Source: Fagopyrum homotropicum
Taxonomy: Eukaryota > Streptophyta > Magnoliopsida > Caryophyllales > Polygonaceae
Direction of reading: 5' to 3'
Assembly (NCBI GenBank): GCA_033239125.1
Contig: BSWB01000002.1
Span: forward strand, 85,556,560-85,620,559
Length of the DNA: 64,000 nucleotides
A program made the translations under genes and the position numbers. The notes beneath the pieces are model-generated. The model saw only the letters and a list, made by a program, of their open reading frames with translations. It was not told the origin of the DNA and did no database searches. Within the stretch, counting starts at the first letter, position 1. Every line of letters begins with the position of its first letter. This document shows, one piece after another, positions 33,330 through 44,377 of the stretch.

Positions 33330-36200
33330 ACCTATGAAACACCGGGTGGCAACGCCAACTTGTAAGCCACTTCTCCAACTCGCACTAAGATCACAAAAAG
33401 GTCTGATATATATATCGGTAACTCAACTTCCTACTCGGGTCTTTCTCAATGTAGCATTTCCATTATGTTTCTCTTTGATGGTCTCTAACAAAGAAGATCG
33501 AACTTCCACTTGACACCGTTGGCTTTGGTTCTTGTCACACCAAACTTTGATGTTACGTTTCTCAATTCTTATTGCAAGTTCAAGGAATGAAGGGAGGTAC
33601 TATACTTTACACCGCTTCTACTAACGAGACGCATATGCTATTACTTTTACATCGTTCCTCGATACTCAATCAAGACCTTGTCTTGGAGAATCACTTGTAC
33701 ACTTCAACCCATCATACCCCGAGGCAAATTCAAAACAGTTGCACCAATGAATCTCCTCTTAACTCTCAACAACTCCATTGTCAATTTTCGTCCACTTGAA
33801 CTTCTTTGTCTTCCGAAGTAGGTTAACCATAGATAGTGTTACTTTGGAGAATATTTCCACAAATCCGGTAATAACCAGCACGACCAAGAAAACTTGTAAC
33901 TTCTTTCACATCCTTCGGGGTTGCCATCCCGACACAACTTGTCATACAACTTCTCTCTTCTTTGAGAGTAGACCAAAATATCTTGTCCGGGGCATTAGTA
34001 AGCCCATATGGAATAACTACAACTCGTAGTGACCATGACTTGTTTAGAAGGCTTTATTTGCAATATGCAGTCTCGAATTCTCAGTTGGTGAAAATCAGAA
34101 CATTAACTCAATTTTAGAAGAGACTACCGACCCTTGCACCCGATCGAGTAGATCATCTATCTGAGGTGAGGGATACTCGTCTTCATTGTTATCTTGTTGG
34201 ATCACGGTAATCGATGTATAAACGGAGATAACTGTCTCTCATTTCGCAAATTGGTGTTCTCCATAACAACTTCAAATCGAGAGTTTAAGATATATTCCAA
34301 CATGAACTTTAAATCAAGAGTTCAAGATCACGTCTGGTGTTTTCAATGGCAGTGCATTGGTTCTAATGAACCTTTATCAACAAGTCATGGCAACTGGTCG
34401 TTCAAATGCTTCTCGTACATTTCATGTTAGCATCAACCTTTAAAACTTTGATCTTCTCTTACTCTTGTTGGTCACCTTATGCATCTATGGGTATTCCATG
34501 AACAACCTCACAACCGTACCAATATGTCTTGTGGGGAACGATAGGCGAAATTCCTCAACCACATCACCGAAGACTCAACACATACTTCTCAAGTACTAAC
34601 GTCATAAGCTCAAGGTTTGCAGCGTTACTATGATCTAGATTCTCCGTTCCACGTCACATCTATCATAGCATAGCATGCATCCTATTTGTGTATTCTCCTT
34701 GCGCATAATAACTATAGAAGCCTCACTTCCTCCAGCTCCTCTATCCCTTTATCTCTTATCAAACCTTAATAGTTCTTATCCATGTTGTTCCCCCTATATG
34801 TCAATTCCATGTCTAAAAAGGTCGCACACGATCGTTACAATCCCTCCATAGGAAGTCTGTTACATTCACTAGATTTGAACCCATTCAATGTTACTTGATT
34901 AAGACATTAGTGCTTCCGTTGATACACCTCCTTATTACCGACATTGAATCACCAGAAATACTCCAAGCTCTTGTTACCATTCCTTTATAGTCCACACTCT
35001 AGGTTACTCTTCTTATCTACACTCACCAATAGACAACCCGCACTTGTGCGTTCTTGGTTATCACCGATTAACTTGTATCTGACCTTCTCCAAAGTCAACG
35101 TCTTACCACTCTTCTACACTTTTCACATTATCATTCTCATGAAGGTTACTCACCCCGGGTACTCTACCTGAAACTCCTCTAACTCAATCTACACTCCACG
35201 CTTCCTTCTTCTTTGTAAGGTAACTATACCTTCTCGGGCCTTGTTGTGTCATCCGACTCACTTTCATAAGCTTAACGTTATCCCATGATGTCTTGTAAGT
35301 TCATCTTCTCAAGTACACTATATCTAGTGATCTTCTACTTGTGTTGCTCTCGTTTGGTATCTTTAGTCTTTCGATAAACGAAAGCTCCTTATTGAGTCTT
35401 GCATCTTTTGAACCCATCATTACGCACTTCCTCCTTCTTGATGTTTCTTATCCCTATCACCATAACAGAAATCGGTTGACTCCACCAAGGAAATTCTACC
35501 ATGTGAATCCTCACCTCGTCATTCTTCTCATAAGTATCTTAAGCCCGAAGAAGTCAACCCGCCGGTATCCTAGAAAACTTGACACTTCATCTTTTGGTAC
35601 CTCCGTAAGCTTAACTAACGGGTCTCTTAATCCTTTCGTCATTTGTTGATCATACTTCCCATCTCGACTCCCGCGGTTAGGAGTGTCTAGGGAAAACTTG
35701 TCTTAAATTGGATTGCTACTTTTGCAATCCTATACACTTAATCCACTTCTACCTTTTATCGTCACCTCACTTGAACTTCTCCATAAGTTGGTTGTCTCTA
35801 GTTGCTGTCATTCTCGCTCAATCATTGTTTCTTCAAAACCACTCTACATCGTCATGTTACTTTCTTGCTTGTATTGCTTCCATCTCGATTTCTCTTAAGT
35901 TATTTCGAGTTTTCCTTCTACTTGTTGCCTTGATACCACTCTCATGTCTTCATGTCGCTTTTGTATTGGTATAGTCTCAATCTTGGTTTCGCTTAAGTCG
36001 ACACGAGGTTCCCTCTTATTTGTTTGTCCTTTGGTTACATCATCTCTAGTCTTCTTCTTCGACATCCTCTTAAAGGAGTCCGGGAAATCACAGGAGTGCT
36101 TGCGAAAACTTGATGGTCATCTCGATAACTTGAGCATACTTATCTTCATATGTATACTATCCTAAGTCAAAAGGCGTTGTCCAAGGGGATGATGATAGCT
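33330..36200 (-). pseudogene. Tekay-like pol remnant with internal deletions
   Basis: Minus-strand translation recovers isolated blocks: integrase C-terminal text at 33350-33440; an RT/RNase H boundary block with KDVKEVTSFLGRAGYYR at 33850-33915; VVVIPYGLTNAPD at 33990-34035; and a VDYRE-like start of RT near 34200-34240. The catalytic YxDD region between the last two RT blocks is missing. From 34300 to 36200 I could not place gag or protease blocks with confidence. None of the short open frames in this interval is a real gene. Confidence 0.65.
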
Positions 36201-36616
36201 TTCTATCATCTTAGCTATAAGGTCCACTATCACTAATATGATATTAGCATACCATATGTTTACACACACACACACACATATATATATATAAACGCCATGC
36301 TACTATTATAAACATAACCAGTCCATAAATAATTTACAATTCAACATACAAGTATAGTCCAAAACATCTTAAGTCCACATATACATATCTACATATATAC
36401 AGATATATATATATATATACACACATACTATAATAATCAAAAACCACGTCGCCGAGGTCCGCGGAGGAAGTGGTGGTCCCGTACATTCTACACCAACTGA
36501 CTATGTTCGTGGTTTGAAAATGAAATTCATTTTGCAACTCAAAACCCTTGCGGGTTTTGTTTATTGATCTATTCGGCCTTTTAAAAGATTGCGAGTGCCA
36601 TTGTTGTCAACCTAGG

Positions 36617-36628
36617 GCTCTCATACCA
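36617..36628 (-). other. primer binding site of TEK-E
   Basis: Minus strand TGGTATGAGAGC, one change from the initiator Met tRNA complement, a few bases after the LTR end. Confidence 0.65.
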
Positions 36629-37414
36629 CTTTGGTACACCCCGAATCCGCGGGACTCGGAGTGCTACGGGTTGAGACCTCACAATGGGTCCCGACCCTTA
36701 GCCTGACAACAATTTCACCGGATCTTACAACAAGGCACAAATAAATGCCAAAATTGAAATACATTTTTATGCAATGTTACGAAACCCGAATACAAAAGAA
36801 AGGAAAGACTTCAGCCGTCCTTACAACAACAACAACATAATGCAAAATAACACAAGGACTCCAAAACCCAATTCAACCTAAGATGTACGGGGACCCCGAC
36901 TACCCACTCCTCCGGATCACTCGGCCACATCCTAACTTGCACATCAACTACAACAATCGGTATAAAACCGTTAGCTCACATTCAAAGCATTATAAAGATA
37001 GCAAGGGCACAAACACACACATAAGTACACATAACACACATCATGCTCATATACATACAATCCGATTCATATCTTCTCTTTTTAAGTCATTCCATTACTA
37101 GTTTCATTCGTTTTAAGTGTGACACGAGAGTCTTATAACTCTCGCCTCTGTCCCCGTGTAACCAACAAGAGTGATGCGGAACTCAACCCGTATGCCATGT
37201 GGAGTGGCGAAGAAGCCCGCCCGTATAACATGTATGGTCTGGTCACAGAGAACCTCCCAGTCTCCCTCGAGAGCTGGGTAGTGATGTCACCGCCCGGTAA
37301 TAATAACCAATGGGCCAAATATATATAATCAAGTTGTCCTAAACCGGTTTCATGATTATAAACAAAGATAAAGCACACACCATCACATATCCAAATAATG
37401 CGCAAAAGCGAGCT

Positions 37415-37436
37415 AAGTAAGTTCGTAGACTTACCT
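37415..37436 (-). other. lineage hairpin, TEK-E LTR
   Basis: In element sense AGGTAAGT, loop CTACGA, ACTTACTT: an 8-bp stem with one G-T pair. Confidence 0.7.
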
Positions 37437-37987
37437 CGTCTTGAAGCTAACCGAAACCGATATCACTCTCCGAAGGAATATAACTAAAGTCTGTTCAAGA
37501 CAAGGCACGATAATCAAAAACCACTCACACAAGCTAGAAGTCCTTAGACTTCTAGTCCTATATAATCTTATTAGGCCATACACTCTCATATCTAGGATAC
37601 ACTCCTAGCCCTCATAAACTCACGAGATCTCAACTATAACCACATGCTAGGATACTTCCATCCTAACTCCACAATCTCAACAAACACATTCTCACAACCT
37701 CAACAAGCTCACATGATAACATACACACCTCAATCTTTAAAACATTCAAACCATCCTCAAATCCTCACTTAATGTTTAAAGCCACTACTTGGCATTAACC
37801 CTACTTTATGCTAGATCCATCCTAACATGATACTATTACTAAACATAACTAGTACGAGGAAGAGGATACTCACACGACGTCAAAAGATGGATGACAAACT
37901 TGGACTCGTTAGGCCTTTATTGGGGCGCTTCCAGACCTAAAACCAAAGCTAAGCAAATTTAGCTAATACGCTAAATTTGAACGGAAT

Positions 37988-37989
37988 AG

Positions 37990-38036
<47 letters not shown>
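37988..38036. repeat. AT dinucleotide microsatellite
   Basis: About 24 nearly uninterrupted AT units inside the TEK-E LTR. Similar shorter runs lie at 36270-36290 and 36405-36425. Confidence 0.95.
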
Positions 38037-38038
<2 letters not shown>

Positions 38039-39547
38039 TGTAAGAACAAACCCCGTACTAAAAATTCAAGTAAAATCTTAAATCTCTTTCTAGGAAATTT
38101 ATACCATTTTGTAAACATGGGTCAAAACCCGCAATCCACTTTTCCGGACAAGATATGAAACTCAAGAAACTTGGGCCATTTTTAGAAAATAAAAGCTTGG
38201 GGTAAAATCTGTAATTAATTTCTGCAGGGGTATAAAATTTCATTCCAAAAATCTGGGTAAAAATTGTAAATACAAAGGATGGGTTACAATCTGTAAATAT
38301 ACCAAACAAGAAGAGGGGGCCGAAATAAATAACCCTAAAATAGGGTTTCCTTTTCACGCTAGCACATTGACCGCAAGGCTGGGAAAGAGGGACACAGGCG
38401 GAGGCCATGGCTCTAGCGAGGGCCCCGGGCGGCAGGGCAAGGGATTCGTCCGGTGACGGCATTGTCCGGCGACGACAGTGGCGAGGCGTCCCGGTGTGTG
38501 GCGATAGAGGCAGAGATGGAGTGGAAGGCATTGGCTGCGCAGGGGCTTCGGCGGCGAGGAGCAACGCATGCACTGGGAGGCTTCTCTAGTGAAGGGCTAA
38601 GACGGCGGCGACGGCGTCCCGTCGTCGACAAGGGAGAGGCAAGGCTCCAGTCTGATGAAGTGTTTCCCGACGATTGACAGCGGTTTCCGAGAAGTTGCAA
38701 ACCTGTTCAATACCGACGGAGAGAAGGAGGAAGGCAAAGTGATAAGAGAACAGAGAGGTGGGGCTGGCCGTGCTTCCTACTATAGCGGTGATGATCAAGG
38801 TGGAGGTGGTGCTCGTTGTTGCTCCGGTGACGGCAGCAAGACGACGAGGGCACGTTCTTAGCGAGGCTGACTCGACAAAGGGGAATGAATGGAAGCAGAG
38901 GGGAGGCTTGTTGCTACTTCAGCCTTGTCATGGAGAAGGTGTCCAGGAGTTACAGAGGGAGATGAGGGGAACTGATGGGGTAAGGCTAGCGTGCAGGGAG
39001 AGATAAGTACAAAGGGGAGGGCGATGGTCACTGTAGTCCGAGGGGAGAAGCAAGGGGTCGATGCACAGAGAGCGAGAGGTCGATGCACAGATCTTTGCAG
39101 ACGCGTGAGAGATGCTCATCAGCTAGAGAGAGAAAGCGTAAGGGAGGAAGAAATAAAAGAAAGAAATTAAATAAATAAAACAAAAATAAAAAATTACAAA
39201 AGAAAATGAATACAATATATACTCGATTAAAAGATACCGGATCTGAAAACATTCCGAACTTTTCCGTAAAATAATTTGCGGAAAATATATAAATCAAATA
39301 TATGTAAATATACTTGTAATAGTATGATTTCCGATGTAGAAATCGTTCTCGTAAAGTATGTACGAGATTAAAATAATAATTTAAAATGATATATATGAAT
39401 ATGAAATATACTGATACATACATATATACTCGTAAAATTTAATTTACAACGTAATAATACTCGTAAAAAATATTTAGGCTATTAAAATATCAATAAATAT
39501 ACGGAAAGATAAATATCGAGAACACGCCCAAAATTTGGGGCGTTACA

Positions 39548-39869
39548 AAAGAGATGAAGTATGGATTGAGTGGATGAAATATTGATCGAGAAAAACCAAA
39601 GAAACACACTTATGAGAACCATGATCGAGTAGATCGATACTTGAGTAATGGCTACCTTAACCCTTCCTTCTTAACCCTTGCACAAGTTTACAAATCGAGA
39701 CTAGCACAAGGAGGGACTAGACTCGACTAGGAGCACCAAATCTCTAAAGAGATTATCACACGCAAGAATGATCAAGCAAGGACTCACAACGATTCAATTA
39801 AATGCTCACTTTTTGATTGAATTCCTAAATAAAACAAAACTTCAAGTAGTAACGAGTTTTTGTTTTCGG
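39548..39869 (-). repeat. chromovirus LTR fragment
   Basis: Resembles by eye the LTR interior of CRM-B: ACTAGCACAAGGAGGGACT, then GGAGCACCAA, a run with CAAGCAA, and TTTTTGATTGA. No LTR ends are visible. It separates TEK-E from the truncated 5' LTR of ATH-2. Confidence 0.5.
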
Positions 39870-40431
39870 TTGAATCTATTCTAATTTGAAATGTGAACCT
39901 AACTCTTGCCTTTCTGAGTTAACTTGAGACTCACCCAGTGATGGTTAATTCTATTACTTGAGGTTGAGTGGTTGGTTTGAGACTATCGTTCCTTTCCTTT
40001 GACCTCTAGCTAATAAAGGACTCAACACCCTTTGTTAAGAGCCTTTGGATTGGAATAGCGGATGTGAGACCTCCCTTGTTATCTATCCTACCTTCAAAAC
40101 ACCTTACCTTTGCAATCCCAGCTCTTTCCTTTGATCCTATGAAGTCTTGAATCGAAAACCACAACGGGATACCTTGATCTCTCGAAGTTGCGTTTTCCTA
40201 TATTTATAAATATTCTCATCATTGTTATTCTTTGTCTTTTGGTTATTTACAAAAAATTGTCTAACTAGATTTCCTTATCTTTTGGTTTTCACCATATTCC
40301 CTGTGATCGACCTTGGAGTATTTGTCGTTACTACGATTGATCCGTATACCGCGGGTTCGCTAATCGTTAAGGCTTTTATTTTAGATTATAAATTTAAAGC
40401 TTATTTGCACACACACACTTTTGAGCGAACA
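39870..40431 (+). repeat. 5' LTR of ATH-2, 3' part
   Basis: Aligns with 54370-54902 (shared TTAACTTGAGACT, TGGTTTGAGACTAT, CATCATTGTTATTCT and the end CTTTTGAGCGAACA). Its left part is missing. Confidence 0.75.
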
Positions 40432-40437
40432 AGTTTT

Positions 40438-40455
40438 TGGCGTCGTTGCCAGGGA
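40438..40455 (+). other. primer binding site of ATH-2 (tRNA-Asp type)
   Basis: TGGCGTCGTTGCCAGGGA, six bases after the LTR end. It differs from the plant tRNA-Asp complement usual in Athila elements at two positions. Confidence 0.75.
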
Positions 40456-40598
40456 CTTGATCTAGACCAAGTGGTAATTTTGGCTGTCTAGTTAGAACTT
40501 TTTGCTTTTTCTATAAATCTTTGTGCTATGAATTTTTGACCTTGCAGGACCGCCGATGGCCGTAAGGAATTACCGAGTTGAACTTGGTCTAGACCAAG
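40456..40598 (+). repeat. two copies of a 16-bp palindrome in the ATH-2 leader
   Basis: CTTGGTCTAGACCAAG at 40583-40598 is a perfect palindrome. CTTGATCTAGACCAAG at 40456-40471 is the same with one change and touches the primer binding site. Confidence 0.9.
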
Positions 40599-40616
40599 CA
40601 GGCTTAGGGACGAAGC

Positions 40617-40868
40617 ATGGGAAGAAGAGAAATGAAAACAAGGCAGGAAGCTTTGGAGGCTAAGTTTCAATATTTACAAGACACATATGCATTCATCAAG
40701 TTTAGTGATCAAATACAAAGAGAGGAAGCCTTGGAAAATGACAAATGGAGAGCAAGACTGTTAGCTAGATTGGAGGAGTATAAATATTTGCAGCACATAT
40801 ATTCGTTCTACGATTTTAGTGACAAAAGAGAAAGAGTGGAAGCTATTGAGGATGAGCTTGCGTACTGA
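40617..40868 (+). CDS. short retrotransposon-borne ORF with internal duplication
   Basis: ATG-started frame of 83 codons in the position of gag. It consists mainly of two similar units of about 35 residues: FQYLQDTYAFIKFSDQ and KYLQHIYSFYDFSDK, each followed by an REEALEND-like acidic tail. I do not recognise it as a capsid domain. It is charged and helical in appearance. After the TGA the same style of sequence continues (EELFTAHDV). It may be a remnant of an Athila gag N-terminus or an element-specific ORF; no function is claimed. Confidence 0.4.
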   Translation: MGRREMKTRQEALEAKFQYLQDTYAFIKFSDQIQREEALENDKWRARLLARLEEYKYLQHIYSFYDFSDKRERVEAIEDELAY

Positions 40869-40951
40869 GAGGAGCTTTTTACCGCTCACGATGTTCATGA
40901 ACAATCTCTTGATGATCAATTTGAATCAAAGATCAATCGATTGATGAAAGA

Positions 40952-41584
40952 TTGGATGACCTTAAGAGCAAATTGAATGACCTTAAAAAACCTCAACAAA
41001 AGGAGAAGGGCAAGGGAAACTTACCAGCTTTAAGCATTCCTCCTATCAAAACTGAAGCTAGTCTCGAAGTTCTAAAACAAGAGGAAGAAGTAGAACACTT
41101 TCGCCAAACTGCTGAACCATTGACCAAGGTTGAGGTGAAACGAGAGAAGATGGAAGTGATTCCACGTGCAGATTGTCATCTTGACAAGATTCTCAGCCCA
41201 AAGCTTGAAATGCTTTGCGCGGTATGTTTTCTTACTCACTTTGAAATTCCCTTTGAAATTGCTAATCATTCTCGAGAAGCGTCAAAGAGTTGTAGACCTC
41301 TACCAAATGAACCTCCGAAAGTCAAGATGAAGCATCCACCAGTTTTGCTGAAAGTTAACAAAACTATGATGAATTGTAGAACCTTCAACAGGTTCACTCT
41401 CCTAAGGCTTGTAACACCTCAAGCCATCATGATTGATGTTGGAAAATGCTTCACCGCGAAGGCCAACAAGTGTTCTCTGTTCAAGTATGGGGTCAACTGT
41501 GTGGTAAAGACCTTATACCATCCTCGAGCTAGTGGTCAAGAGAAGATCTTGAATGGAGAAGCTAAGGGATACACGAGAAGCTGA
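40952..41584 (+). pseudogene. chimeric ORF ending in Athila integrase sequence
   Basis: Open for 210 codons. The first two thirds are Lys/Glu-rich without a recognised domain. Near the end it reads YGVNCVVKTLYHPRASGQ (about 41485-41540), which corresponds to the Athila integrase stretch preceding the third catalytic residue. The canonical EVSNRE part is degenerate, so the catalytic Glu is not in context. The remaining integrase, RT and protease are absent. The frame probably joins a gag-side piece to an integrase piece through a large deletion. Confidence 0.5.
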
Positions 41585-43559
41585 TTTCTAGATCCCGGAA
41601 AGGATGGGATGCAAAGCTTGAAAAAATCCATGGAAGCATGGGAAAGCTAGAAACATTCCGATGAGAGCCAAACCGTACAAGCTTGTACGGGGAGATCTTA
41701 CCATTTGCCGGTAAAATTAGGAACCGAACCTTTTTGGAAGACTTTTTGCTGCACCTTGTCTTGAAGAAGACCGGGGATGGGCGATTATGTGGATTCAATG
41801 AGCGATCCAATGTGTTCGAGGTTCATTGAGTAATCTCCATGGACATTAGGTCCAGCTAGCGACCTTAAAACAAGCACTTCTTGGGAGGCAACCCAATGTA
41901 TTTCTATGTCTTTTTCCTTTTTAGTTAGATTAGATTAGTTTTTCGTTTTTTCCGTTGGTACGCTCCGGGTTTTTCTTGTGTCTTTGATGACGAAAACTAG
42001 GTATTATCTCAAAGAAGGATCAATGATAGGATGAGATGGCAATAGGATAGAGATTTTGATAAGAAAGGAATGAAGAAAGCACTTGGAGAGGAAGTGAAGA
42101 ATGGAACACAGAGAAAATCGACCGATTTTCAATTAAATTAATTAATTGTCTCGATTTTTCCAAGGTCAAGAGCAAGATCAACTAAAATATCGACCCCCAA
42201 GAAAAAAAAATCGGTCGATTTTTAGTGTTCGTGCACGAGAAGAGAAAAAAATTGGGACGACGAAAAAATCGACCCTAAAAAAATCAGCCGATTTTTTTTT
42301 CTTTTCGGAAATATATACTGCCGAGCACGTTCCCCTTCTTCGTTCAGCATCATTCTTTGACACCGATCAGAGTATTCAGAGTTCCCTATTTGAGCTTCTA
42401 CAGGATTTCCGCCACCATCGCCCAATGAATGATTTGCCTTACGTGATTCGTCATATCACATTTTGAGTACCCTTTTCCACCTTTTCTTTTTCTTCACATT
42501 GGAGACAATGTGAGTTTTAAGTATGAGGTGGAGGTATTTGCAATACCTTTTGCATATTGCACGTTCCTTTATAGCATTGCATTACATAAACCTTTTGAAA
42601 ATCCAAAAAAATTTTAAATTTTTTATGCTTCTAGTATGGAAATGATCTCAATGATGATAATTATTTTGTGGAATAGCTATGATGATCCTTGTATGCTTGA
42701 ATTGAAATATAGAAGGCGAAGGATTTGAATACTTTGTTAAATATTTATGCATGAATAATAATTTGCTTTCTTTCAAAATCATGTTGAGAGTTGAAGGTTG
42801 AAACCGCATGATAAGTTCTTACGTATCTTTTTGGAATGATTAAGGCAATTCGATTTCTGTTCTTTCTTCATCTTGATCTTGCTTAACACCTCGATATATA
42901 TTTTTGCCTCCATTTACCTGTCCGGAAATTAGGAAGCATGCTAGTGTTGATGTGTGAAACCGAAGTTTGGTGAAGTTGAAAAAAATGAAGTGTGTTATGT
43001 ATAGAAAAATAGATTTGGGGACGTTGATCTTGATGGTGAGTAACTCGGCACCATTCACATTGCTGGTTGTTTCTGTCATGCCAAAGTTGATTGACCAATA
43101 GTCCTAACGAGTCATAGTATGTGCGTCCGACATAAGGCATCTCGATATAATCGCGAGAATTGCTGGTAGCCAAGGCTTCATTTTTGCTCACCTCTGTCCA
43201 TGTTCTCAAGTGTAAAAAAGTAAAAAAAAAATTAAAGAGCATGGAGTTTTCTTATTTTTGGTGATTGTGTTGTGAGATATCAAAGTTGTGGAGTTTTCCT
43301 CTTTCCCGGATTTTCACCACATATCCTTTATACATCCCAGCCATAACACGTTTCTTGGCCTTATTATTTTGAATGTCCTTAAGACCTTCTAGCACATGTG
43401 TTTGACTTGGTGGTTTAAATTATATTCCTCATGATTGATTTTGATATATTGCAAGTTATGATGCATGTCATGATTTTCTTACAAAGTATGATTATCTTTT
43501 CCATGATATAATTCTTTTTGATTATATAACGATTGTTGTTAGCTATGAAGCAATCCTTT
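41585..43559 (+). other. non-coding part of ATH-2
   Basis: Contains the post-integrase word near 41868-41898, three AATCG/CGATT keyword sites (42114-42129, 42207-42222 and about 42266-42300), and from 42546 AT-rich DNA homologous to 15110-16200 of ATH-1. No recognisable gene. It stops at the TEK-H insertion, inside a word (CAATCCTTT) that corresponds to CATTACTTT in ATH-1. Confidence 0.6.
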
Positions 43560-44038
43560 TGTAAGAGTTTGGATTTTTAAATTCTAGTTAATGATGATTA
43601 ATGTTGATTAACTTAATCATCGATAGTAATTGACACATAACTAGCGAAGAGTGCGTAAGTGATGAGTATGAGTCCCACTGTTATGTTCTTGGCGTCATTT
43701 TGGACAAATGGGGAATTTTTACTCTTTCCCTCGGGTAATTACTTTTACCCTCTGGTATTATTTGGAGCATTTGGGAGCTTCAATTAATAAAAAGACATTT
43801 GAGAGAAATGATCAAGACATCGGACATGTCCTAGATATGAAATAACATGGGAAGGCAAAACGGTCAAAAGAGTCGTTATTTCGTTTCTTAGCAGCTAAGA
43901 AAGACGGCTTAGGAATACGCGTTTTCCGAGGTATTTGCGGAATAATTATCGACTTTGCTAAAGGATAATTATCGTCTTCGCTATAAATTGCGGAAAATCG
44001 TTATTGATTCATTTTCTTTCAAGTTTCCTCGTAACAGA
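43560..44038 (+). repeat. 5' LTR remnant of TEK-H
   Basis: Matches 48740-49310 of the 3' LTR from GATGATTAATG to CAAGTTTCCTCGTAA, lacking about 90 bp present there (49120-49205), then diverges. The following 340 bp (44039-44377) are unassigned; no gene seen. Confidence 0.7.
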
Positions 44039-44377
44039 AGTGGCGAAAAAGGAAGGATGCGTTCCATATCCTTCGGCATCACCAGACCGCTGAGGTGTTG
44101 TAAAAGGTGATTTCGGTGTTAGTTACACCAGAGAAAAAGGATGGTTAACGTTGTTTAGGCTCAAGAGAAGCCAGGAACACCGACGCCAGATGTATGATTG
44201 AAGATTTCCAATTACTAAAGAGTATTGGTATAAAAATGTAGAGACATCATTGGAGTCCATCTTTCATCCAAGGGATCGACGGTTTGAGCTGAGGTGAACC
44301 TGATTTGAAGGGTTGTTTGGTCTACTAAGCCAAAAAAGTCGCAAAGATTATAGTATAGCAATATTAGGAGTGGAGCT

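Larger units (their letters stand above)
33246..39547 (-). mobile_element. Tekay/Del-like element TEK-E, strongly decayed
   Basis: A 2.9-kb LTR at the right with a primer binding site beside it, then about 3.3 kb of internal DNA with scattered pol remnants on the minus strand. No left LTR is found, so the element is truncated. The internal region is far shorter than the roughly 5-6 kb expected. Confidence 0.7.
36632..39547 (-). repeat. 5' LTR of TEK-E (2,916 bp)
   Basis: In element sense starts TGTAACGCCCCAAATTTT (39547) and ends near CGGGGTGTACCA (36632), a mutated form of the GGTGTTACA end seen in related LTRs. It has a CpG-rich block (38340-39010), an AT dinucleotide run and the lineage hairpin and conserved block described below. 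The many short open frames in 38050-39000 are overlapping shadows in CpG-rich DNA. Confidence 0.75.

Noticed and set aside
33572..36165. Several plus-strand frames with membrane-like composition (for example 35708-35974)
   Set aside because: They are antisense shadows of decayed Tekay pol and gag; C/T-rich complements give Leu- and Ser-rich translations.
38050..39120. Cluster of short frames in CpG-rich DNA, possible host gene or CpG island promoter
   Set aside because: The segment is inside the LTR of TEK-E between its two recognisable ends; the frames overlap in several phases and have no conserved motif.
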